A stretch of 64,000 bases of DNA, taken from an uncultured Clostridia bacterium. Its GTDB lineage: Bacteria; Bacillota; Clostridia; Oscillospirales; Ruminococcaceae. Positions 57,707 through 64,000 of this stretch are shown here, in pieces (position 1 is the stretch's first letter; every line of letters starts with the position of its first letter). The stretch covers positions 1-64,000 of the forward strand of contig CANRLW010000007.1 of assembly GCA_947631575.1 (NCBI GenBank), given 5' to 3'. Position numbers and translations under genes: made by a program. Under the pieces are notes generated by a model. The model was not told the DNA's origin and did no database searches. It was given only the letters and a program-made list of their open reading frames with translations.

Positions 57707-59080
57707 CTATTGACCGAGCTTTTTCTTTACAGAATTATAGCACGCAAAAAACGCGGGAATAAGGAACAAATCGGCTAAAATCCAAGCCATAGGGTTTGCA
57801 TAGCATACAGCCTCAAATCCGAATATCGGCACGAATACTATCGCCACAACGCCCCTTGCGACAAGCTCGAACACTCCCGCATAAAGAGCCACCTGCGAAG
57901 AACCCATTCCCTGTATCATAAACCTTACGATGTTTACAAACGCAAGCGGGATATAGAACAGCGCGTTTATAACGAGAAAATGCCCTGCATATCCTTTTAT
58001 AAGCTCAATGTTTTCGGCAGTTTTCGGGTCGGACGGATCCAAAAACAGCGAGGCGAGATCTCCTCCGAAAAGAAGAGCAATCCCCAGCGCCAGCACCGAC
58101 CAGATAATTCCGAGTAATATACAGTCGAAAAGTCCGCGCTTTACGCGTTTAAGCTCTCCCGCGCCGACATTCTGCCCGCCGAAGGTCGCCATTGTGCTAC
58201 CCATTGCGTCAAACGGACAGCACATAAATTGCCCGACCTTGCTCCCTGCGGTTATGGACGCCATGTATACCGAGCCGAGACCGTTTACCGCTGTCTGTAT
58301 TATTATAGTGCCTATAGCCGTTATCGAATACTGAAGTCCCATGGGAAGTCCTACTCCGCAGAGCCTTCCGATATAGTAAAAATCGGGCTTAAGATCTTCT
58401 TTTCTGAGATGAAGAATTTCAAAGCGCTTTATTATAAAGACAATGCAAAGCAAGGACGAAAAAGCCTGTGAAATTACAGTCGCCCAGCCTGCCCCCGCTA
58501 CGCCCATATTAAGTACGACTATGGTAAATATATCGAGCGCGATATTCAAAAGGCTTGAAATTACGAGGAATATAACGGGCGTTTTGCTGTCGCCGAGCGA
58601 GCGGATAAATCCCGAAAGGATATTGTATAAAAATGTTACGGGTATACCGAGGAATATGACAAAAATATAATCATATGCCTCTTTGAAAACATCTTCGGGA
58701 GTGTTCATCCATTCGAGTATTTTCCCGCACAAAATGCAGGTTGCCGCCGTAAGCACCGCCGCGAATGCGATTGACACCCAGACGGTATTTCCTACGTACT
58801 TTTTAAGCTGGTCAATATCCTTAGAGCCGAATTTCTGCGCGACGGGTATTGCAAATCCCGCGCACATTCCTATTACAAACCCCAGCACAAGAAAGTTTAT
58901 CGAGCCCGTAGAGCCTACTCCCGCCAAAGCGTTTAGACCTATAAAACGTCCGACGACTATTGTGTCCACCATATTGTAAAACTGCTGGAACAACATTCCG
59001 AGAAGTAGCGGGAGCATAAATCCCAAAATAAGTTTCATCGGACTTCCTTGCGTCAGGTCGCGGACAGATGACCTTGACAT
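57707..59080 (-). CDS. MATE-family efflux transporter
   Basis: A 457-residue membrane protein with twelve helices in two similar halves. It starts MSRSSVRDLTQGSPMKLILG. FMLPLLLGMLFQQFYNMVDT near residue 28 and VGLPMGLQYSITAIGTIII near 253 are the paired first helices of each half, and GRFIGLNALAGVGSTGSINF follows the first. The half-way repeat and the length are typical of MATE/DinF-type drug:Na+ antiporters. The substrate is not predictable. AGAGGTG precedes the ATG. It lies 24 bases downstream of gltX? No: gltX is read after it, so MATE and gltX are separate same-strand units with gltX upstream. Confidence 0.92.
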   Translation of the reverse strand: MSRSSVRDLTQGSPMKLILGFMLPLLLGMLFQQFYNMVDTIVVGRFIGLNALAGVGSTGSINFLVLGFVIGMCAGFAIPVAQKFGSKDIDQLKKYVGNTVWVSIAFAAVLTAATCILCGKILEWMNTPEDVFKEAYDYIFVIFLGIPVTFLYNILSGFIRSLGDSKTPVIFLVISSLLNIALDIFTIVVLNMGVAGAGWATVISQAFSSLLCIVFIIKRFEILHLRKEDLKPDFYYIGRLCGVGLPMGLQYSITAIGTIIIQTAVNGLGSVYMASITAGSKVGQFMCCPFDAMGSTMATFGGQNVGAGELKRVKRGLFDCILLGIIWSVLALGIALLFGGDLASLFLDPSDPKTAENIELIKGYAGHFLVINALFYIPLAFVNIVRFMIQGMGSSQVALYAGVFELVARGVVAIVFVPIFGFEAVCYANPMAWILADLFLIPAFFACYNSVKKKLGQ

Positions 59081-59104
59081 GGAAAATCACCTCTGTTTAA
59101 ATCC

Positions 59105-60742
59105 TTAAACCCACTTTTCGAGCCTTCCGAGCATAAGTTCTTTTCCGAGGACATGGCTTATCTCCCAGATGTCGGGAGCGTTTGAATGTCCCGTGAGAGC
59201 AATTCGGAGCATGTTCGTTATATGAACGATACTTCCCTTATACTGCTCGGGATTTTTCTTATAGTCTTTGGGCTTTGCCGCAAAGCCAAGTTCGGAGGTT
59301 ATCTGCTTTACTTTTTCAAACCACGTCGACTGGTCGTCGTTGTGGTCGTAGCTTGCGATATATTTTTCAAAGAACAACTTTCTTGTCTGATCGTCGATCT
59401 CAGCGGGCATTTCGTCAAAAATTTCAAACGTTTCGTCATAATAGAACGACATGAATTCACACGCCTGTTTCCAGCCTGTTATGTCCTTTCTGGGGTTGTT
59501 TCCGCTCTTTCCGACGCCGAGAGCTTTTATGGTGCGCTCGGGATATTTCTTCAGAAGTTGTGAATATTGTTCATTATACTTTTCGCACCATTCGAGCCAC
59601 ATCTTATAGACTTCCTCCGGCGGCATTCTTCCGATAACTTCTTTTGAAATATTGTTCAGCTTATCAAGGTCTACAAGCGCGCCAGAATTTGACATTTTTT
59701 CAAGTGAGAACTTAAAGTCAAGATAGCTGCTTTCGGGATTTGCAATGCGCCATTCTTCAAAATTCGAGTTAAGAATAGTAAGCAGAAATTCCCACACAGC
59801 CGCCTGATAATAGCCCTCCTGCTGATAGAAAGCTAATGACAGCTCTGGGTCTTTGCGTTTTGAGAGCTTGCGCTTGCCGCCGTTTTCAAGTTTTTGGAGC
59901 GTAGCCGTGTGGCAGTATATCGGCATTTGCCAGCCGAATTTATTGAACAGCTCAACATGCATGGGGAGCGAGGATATCCATTCGTCGCCGCGTATGACAT
60001 GAGTAGAGCGCATAAGATGGTCGTCAATGACATGCGCAAAATGATAGGTAGGAATTCCGTCGCTTTTCAGAAGAACAAAGTCCATGTTGTTCCTCGGCAT
60101 TTCGAGCTTTCCTCTTATCGCGTCGTTTACGCAGATATACTCGTCCGTCATTTCTCCGCGATAGCGCAAAACCCACGGTTTACCCGCCATAAGGTTTTCT
60201 TTTATCTGTTCAATGGTAAGAGAGCGGCTCTTTTCGGCATACTTTCCGTATATTCCGGGGTTTTCCTTGTTCTTTTCCTGTTCCTCGCGTATTGCGGAAA
60301 GTTCTTCTTCCGTCAGAAAGCACGGATAAGCAAGCCCGCGCTCAGTGAGCTGTTTTGCAAACACATGGTAAATCTCCTTGCGCTGACGCTGGCGATAAGG
60401 ACCGTACTGTCCCTTGTCGCCGTCGGATACCGCGCCCTCGTCAAAAAGCACGCCGTAAAAAGCCATTGAGTTTATTATAGTTTCAACAGCGCCCTCTACC
60501 TCGCGCTTGTTGTCGGTGTCCTCAATTCTGAGGTAGAAAACGCCGTCCGACTGGTGGGCGAGGCGCTCGGCAATTATCGCGTTATAGAGGTTTCCCAGGT
60601 GGACAAAGCCCGTGGGAGAAGGGCCTATTCTTGTTACAAAAGCATTTTCGGGGAGTTCTCTTTTTGGAAAGCGCTTTTCCATATCCTCGGCAGAAAGCGT
60701 TGTTTCGGGAAAAAGCAACTCGGCTAACTCTTTATAGTTCAT
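59105..60742 (-). CDS. gltX: Glutamyl-tRNA synthetase
   Basis: A 545-residue class I synthetase. The HIGH-type motif is PSPTGFVHLGNL at residues 41-52; YLRIEDTDNKREVEGA follows; and the KMSKS loop is KRKLSKRKDPEL near 300. A helical anticodon-binding domain fills the C-terminal third. It charges tRNA-Glu (and probably tRNA-Gln, if an amidotransferase is present). The start at 60742 has GGAAGG upstream; the 46 codons of open frame before it have no ribosome site. It is followed on the same strand by the MATE gene 24 bases later. Confidence 0.96.
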   Translation of the reverse strand: MNYKELAELLFPETTLSAEDMEKRFPKRELPENAFVTRIGPSPTGFVHLGNLYNAIIAERLAHQSDGVFYLRIEDTDNKREVEGAVETIINSMAFYGVLFDEGAVSDGDKGQYGPYRQRQRKEIYHVFAKQLTERGLAYPCFLTEEELSAIREEQEKNKENPGIYGKYAEKSRSLTIEQIKENLMAGKPWVLRYRGEMTDEYICVNDAIRGKLEMPRNNMDFVLLKSDGIPTYHFAHVIDDHLMRSTHVIRGDEWISSLPMHVELFNKFGWQMPIYCHTATLQKLENGGKRKLSKRKDPELSLAFYQQEGYYQAAVWEFLLTILNSNFEEWRIANPESSYLDFKFSLEKMSNSGALVDLDKLNNISKEVIGRMPPEEVYKMWLEWCEKYNEQYSQLLKKYPERTIKALGVGKSGNNPRKDITGWKQACEFMSFYYDETFEIFDEMPAEIDDQTRKLFFEKYIASYDHNDDQSTWFEKVKQITSELGFAAKPKDYKKNPEQYKGSIVHITNMLRIALTGHSNAPDIWEISHVLGKELMLGRLEKWV

Positions 60743-61278
60743 GTTTATTTTCCTTCCTTTGACTTGAAGTCTGATTTTATATACAGTCTGATTTATTTTA
60801 CTATTTTTAAGGGAATTTGTCAAGCGATTTTTTAGTAAATCGTTGATTGTTAAAAATAATTGTAATAACCCCCAAAACACCCGCCCATAAGAATTTTAAC
60901 TTTGCTATTGAAAAAATTAATTTATTATGGTATAATTATCTTATACCTTAATTCAGCTTGTACAAAAAACTATTTGTGGTTCTTTTCAAACGGTATTTTT
61001 CCAGATAACGTTTATTCGCCCCATCCCCCTTGCCCCCTTCCCCAAAGGGGAAGGGGGAGAGTTCGGGGCGCAGGCGCGCCCTGCGACCCGCTTTGGACGT
61101 AGCCTTCCATATACCTTGAAAAGAGACTTTCTATCTGTATTATGGTATAACAAACTTGTACGTTATTTTTTTACCTCTAAAATTCTTATCTCTAATCATC
61201 TTACCCCTTTACTTTCACCTCTGATCTTAAACTCTTACTTCTTACCTCTTACCCCTAAAAGGAGGATCTCATTTCGGA
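60743..61278. other. Gene-free region between gltX and the DUF2791 gene
   Basis: It holds a plus-strand promoter-like pair (TTGAAA at 60908, 17 bases, TATAAT at 60931). A GC-rich nested hairpin (CCCCCTTCCCC with GGGGAAGGGGG, 61033-61057) lies inside a CGCCCC/GGGGCG outer stem. Runs of TTACCTCTAA / CTTACCTCTTACC-type heptads (61171-61262) match the tracts near 47330 on the other strand. I see no gene in it. Confidence 0.6.
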
Positions 61279-62589
61279 ATGAAAATACCTAAGAGAATAG
61301 CCAGCACGATTATAAATGCTCTGAAAGGCGGTGTTGTGCCGCGCGTGGGACTTGGATATATAGCTGTCGGAAGAACAAACGAGATAAACGCTCTTTTGCA
61401 TGATGTTTCTATTGCGGAGGACGGCGGCGCGTTCTTTCGTTTTGTCGTGGGAAAATACGGTTCGGGAAAGAGCTTTCTTATGCAGATAATGCGCGCAAAC
61501 GTTATGGACAGGGGCTTTGCAGCGGCTGACGCGGACCTTTCTCCCGAGCGCAGACTTATGGGAACAAAAGGGCAGGGGCTTGCGACATACCGCGAGCTTA
61601 TGCGCTCTCTTTCGGTAAAGGCAAAACCCGACGGCGGCGCTCTTCCGCTTATACTTGAAAAGTGGATAGACGGCATAAGGAGCGAAGTTATTTCCGAAGG
61701 CACTTCCCGCGAAAATACGTTTTTCGATGCGGCGGTAGAAAGAAAGATCTACGAAAAAATAAACTCGCTCGAAAATATGGTTCACGGGTTCGATTTTGCG
61801 GCAGTCATTACGGCTTATTACCACGGCTTTTCTAGCGGCAACGATGTGCTTTCTGCAAGCGCCGTGAAATGGCTGCGCGGCGAGTTTGCAAACAAGACCG
61901 AGGCAAGAGAGGCTCTCGGCGTAAACGTTATAATAACGGACGATAACTGGTATGACTATATAAAGCTGATGACGGCGTTTCTTGTGAGCGCGGGCTATAA
62001 GGGGCTTGTTGTTATGATAGATGAGCTTGTAAACATAATGAAGATACCTCATTCTGTTACGCGGCAGTATAACTATGAAAAGATCCTTATGATGTACAAC
62101 GACGTTATGCAGGGCAAAGCCTCGCATATAGGCATAATTATGGGCGGTACTCCACAGTGTGTCGAGGATACGCGCAGGGGATTATTCAGTTATGAGGCTC
62201 TGCGGTCCAGACTTGAGCGCGGAAGATTTGCCACAGATGAAACCTATGATATGTTAGCGCCGATAATAAGGCTCGAACCGCTTTCTTATGAAGAACTTAC
62301 GGTGCTTACCGAAAAGCTCTCGGAGATACACGCGGCGCTTTATGAATACGAACCGAAAATAACGCTCGAGGACAGGATATTTTTCGTAAAGGCGGAGTTT
62401 GAGCGAGTCGGAGCGCAGACAAACATAACCCCGCGCGAGATGATAAGGGATTTTATAGAGCTTTTGAACATTGCATATCAGAACCCCGAAAAGTCATTCC
62501 CGGAGCTTATGGGAGAGGACAGTTTCAAGTTTTCCGAAGGCGAAGAGGACAGCGGGAATGATGACGGATTTGAGGATTTTGAACTATGA
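61279..62589 (+). CDS. BREX-type ATP-binding protein (DUF2791, BrxD-like), orphan
   Basis: A 436-residue ATPase. Walker A is GKYGSGKSFL at 58-67. A Walker B-like GLVVMIDELVNIMKIPHSVT lies near 246-265, followed by IGIIMGGTPQCVEDTRRGLF, the sensor-like segment that marks DUF2791. The start IPKRIASTIINALKGGVVPR is also typical. In BREX and in TerB/helicase loci this ATPase works with other subunits, but none is present here. The C-terminus is acidic. The ribosome site AAGGAGG is 13 bases from the ATG, longer than usual. The stop overlaps the start of the next gene (ATGA). Confidence 0.8.
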   Translation: MKIPKRIASTIINALKGGVVPRVGLGYIAVGRTNEINALLHDVSIAEDGGAFFRFVVGKYGSGKSFLMQIMRANVMDRGFAAADADLSPERRLMGTKGQGLATYRELMRSLSVKAKPDGGALPLILEKWIDGIRSEVISEGTSRENTFFDAAVERKIYEKINSLENMVHGFDFAAVITAYYHGFSSGNDVLSASAVKWLRGEFANKTEAREALGVNVIITDDNWYDYIKLMTAFLVSAGYKGLVVMIDELVNIMKIPHSVTRQYNYEKILMMYNDVMQGKASHIGIIMGGTPQCVEDTRRGLFSYEALRSRLERGRFATDETYDMLAPIIRLEPLSYEELTVLTEKLSEIHAALYEYEPKITLEDRIFFVKAEFERVGAQTNITPREMIRDFIELLNIAYQNPEKSFPELMGEDSFKFSEGEEDSGNDDGFEDFEL

Positions 62590-63320
62590 CGAAAATAAAA
62601 CTTGCGGCAATTTGCATTATATCGGCACTGATGATTTGCGGGTGTAAAGAATACGAGCAAGACTCGCGGACGGATATTTCTGACAGCGAACAGCTTTGCG
62701 AAAATTTAGCAAGCGAATTTCAATACAGTGACATTGACGGCGGGATCGTTATTGAAAAATACACGGGGAACGGTGGAAATGTCGTGATCCCCGCGAAGAT
62801 TGACGGGAAAGACGTTGTTGAAATAGGGAGCAGGGCATTCCAAAACTGCGATGATATAGAGCGCATAGAGATACCCGAAACTATTGTGAGGACAGGAAAA
62901 AGCGACTGCCTTAAATTTTACGAGGGCAATGAACAAAACGCCGAAAAGCTGATACTTGACGGCAGGAATGTTCAAAATGCGGGAGCTTTTTACGACAGCA
63001 TCAGCAAGGACTACGGCGTTCAGATCGAACTTGACGAAGAGGGAACAAAAATCTTTGCGGAGGCGACAGAGAGGCTTACAGGTCAGGTGATTTCAATATG
63101 GGCGGACGATGAACTTCTAATTGCGCCGACAGTCGCAAATCCTATACCCGAAGGCAGGGCGGTAATATCGGGCGGACTGACAGTTGAAAGCGCAATGGAT
63201 TTAAGAGCTAAGATCCTCGGAAATCCCTTTATTTATTGCAAAAACGCAAAATTCACCTTCAAGGGAAAGATGTATGATCATGACGATATTGACGAACTTT
63301 ATTCCGTTATAAACGGTTAA
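62586..63320 (+). CDS. Lipoprotein with LRR_5-like and SecD P1-like parts
   Basis: A 244-residue exported protein. The signal peptide (KIKLAAICIISALMICGC) ends in a lipobox. Residues about 48-100 look like half of a BspA-type leucine-rich unit (NVVIPAKIDGKDVVEIGSRA, then FQNCDDIERIEIPE). Residues about 145-215 resemble the P1 head domain of SecD: VQIELDEEGTKIFAEATERL, then DDELLIAPTVANPIPEGRAV and ISGGLTVESAMDLRAKI. The SecD membrane part is absent. Function is unknown. It is coupled to the ATPase gene by a 4-base overlap, an odd pairing of a cytoplasmic and a surface protein. Confidence 0.65.
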   Translation: MTKIKLAAICIISALMICGCKEYEQDSRTDISDSEQLCENLASEFQYSDIDGGIVIEKYTGNGGNVVIPAKIDGKDVVEIGSRAFQNCDDIERIEIPETIVRTGKSDCLKFYEGNEQNAEKLILDGRNVQNAGAFYDSISKDYGVQIELDEEGTKIFAEATERLTGQVISIWADDELLIAPTVANPIPEGRAVISGGLTVESAMDLRAKILGNPFIYCKNAKFTFKGKMYDHDDIDELYSVING

Positions 63321-63338
63321 ATTGAAAGGAGAATAAAA

Positions 63339-64000
63339 ATGGCACAGATCATTGACGGAAAAGCCGTTTCGGCGGCGATCAAAGAACAGGTGCGCGACGA
63401 GATAGCGCGCGACAACATCAAAGCAGGTCTTGCGGTAGTAATAGTCGGCAACGACCCCGCGAGCAGGGTTTATGTCAACAACAAGAAAAAAGCCTGCGAG
63501 TTTTGCGGGATAAAGAGTTTTGAATACGCTCTGCCCGAAGAAACAACTATGGAGCAACTCTTGGAGCTTATAGATACGCTTAATGCAGATAAGAACGTAA
63601 ACGGCATACTCGTTCAGTTGCCGCTCCCTAAGCAGCTTGACGAAAAGGCGGTCATCGAGCGCATTTCGCCGAAAAAGGACGTTGACGCATTCCACGAAAC
63701 GAATGTCGGAAAGATAATGATTGGCAACTACTCGTTTTTGCCCTGCACGCCCGCAGGCTGTATGGAGCTTATCCACAGCACGGGAGTTGATGTAGCGGGA
63801 AAAGAATGCGTAGTAATAGGGCGCTCGAACATTGTCGGAAAGCCCATGGCTATGCTTTTGCTCCACGAAAACGGAACAGTGACCGTCTGCCACAGCAAGA
63901 CGAAAAACCTCGCCGAGGTTTGCAGACGCGCGGACATTCTCGTAGCCGCGGTAGGAAAGCCGAATTTCGTTACCGCTGATATGGTAAAAGAAGGCGCGGT
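63339..64000 (+). CDS. folD: Methylene-THF dehydrogenase / cyclohydrolase, cut by window edge
   Basis: The first 220 codons of the bifunctional folate enzyme that interconverts methylene-, methenyl- and formyl-THF. Seen are VGNDPASRVYVNNKKKACE with the catalytic Lys near 54, VQLPLPKQLDEKAVIERISP with PKKDVDAFH, LPCTPAGCMELI, and the Rossmann segment VVIGRSNIVGKPMAMLLLHE. AAAGGAG lies ahead of the ATG at 63339. It starts 18 bases after the lipoprotein stop. The C-terminus lies outside the window. Confidence 0.95.
   Translation, partial: MAQIIDGKAVSAAIKEQVRDEIARDNIKAGLAVVIVGNDPASRVYVNNKKKACEFCGIKSFEYALPEETTMEQLLELIDTLNADKNVNGILVQLPLPKQLDEKAVIERISPKKDVDAFHETNVGKIMIGNYSFLPCTPAGCMELIHSTGVDVAGKECVVIGRSNIVGKPMAMLLLHENGTVTVCHSKTKNLAEVCRRADILVAAVGKPNFVTADMVKEGA

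Noticed and set aside
61279-62589. A complete BREX system
   Set aside because: Only the DUF2791 ATPase is present; the methylase, PglZ-type and helicase genes are missing from the window.

Overview
The window looks like chromosome of a low-to-mid GC, anaerobic, gut-type Clostridia (Oscillospiraceae/Ruminococcus-like). The evidence is strong Shine-Dalgarno sites, many TTG and GTG starts, a T-box and a SAM-I riboswitch, a CIRCE operator, PadR/GntR-YtrA regulators, and conjugative-element genes typical of that group. The species call is inference.

Layout. (1) 1-6340, all on the minus strand: the accessory end of an integrative conjugative element (SpoVG-like, DUF6133-like, DUF3849, a nonsense-broken antirepressor, AbrB-like, Dam and Dcm methylases, LPD28-like, DUF4314, ArdA). 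It stops at a repeat and hairpin field next to tRNA-Leu(UAA), whose 3' end faces it. (2) 7.1-12.2 kb: a PadR/DUF1700/DUF4097 operon, then a convergent operon of a 787-aa glycine-zipper membrane protein and a metallo-beta-lactamase-fold hydrolase. (3) 12319-22308: a 10-kb integrative mobilizable element (IME) in the last codons of guaA, bounded by a 13-bp direct repeat that itself encodes Glu-Trp-Glu-stop. It carries a tyrosine integrase, excisionase, XRE repressor, ribbon-helix-helix mobilization protein, D5-type primase/helicase, MobV relaxase and helically phased TGTAC iterons. Its cargo is a DUF262-HNH nuclease plus EcoRI-family methylase under a divergent XRE regulator, and a zinc-ribbon/helical-effector pair of unknown function. 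(4) 22.3-32.5 kb: core genes (guaA, glmU, a PH-domain membrane protein, a PLP decarboxylase, a PrsA/SurA-like lipoprotein) and a YtrA-type GntR/ABC operon. (5) 32.5-40.5 kb: a five-gene operon SWIM - 616-aa protein - MoxR AAA+ - DUF5682 - VWA, the best candidate for a poorly characterised system. (6) 40.6-55.6 kb: hsp20 with CIRCE, rmuC with 51-aa coiled-coil repeats, lipoproteins, an ABC exporter, an orphan Phd antitoxin, a repeat-rich tract beside tRNA-Leu(UAG), metK behind an enlarged SAM-I riboswitch, leuA behind a T-box, an EAL protein, a barnase-like lipoprotein, an ion permease, and tRNA-Leu(CAA). (7) 55.7-64 kb: an ABC half-transporter, a MATE pump, gltX, an orphan BREX-type (DUF2791) ATPase coupled to an unusual lipoprotein, and the start of folD.

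How the genes fit together. The IME cargo looks like defence or addiction genes carried by a mobilizable element. The MoxR operon looks like a chaperone-type AAA+/VWA machine with a substrate-recognition SWIM protein and a large DUF5682 partner. Three different tRNA-Leu genes are each followed by long hairpins, and two of them share mosaic intergenic repeats. All assignments come from reading motifs by eye; no database search was possible.
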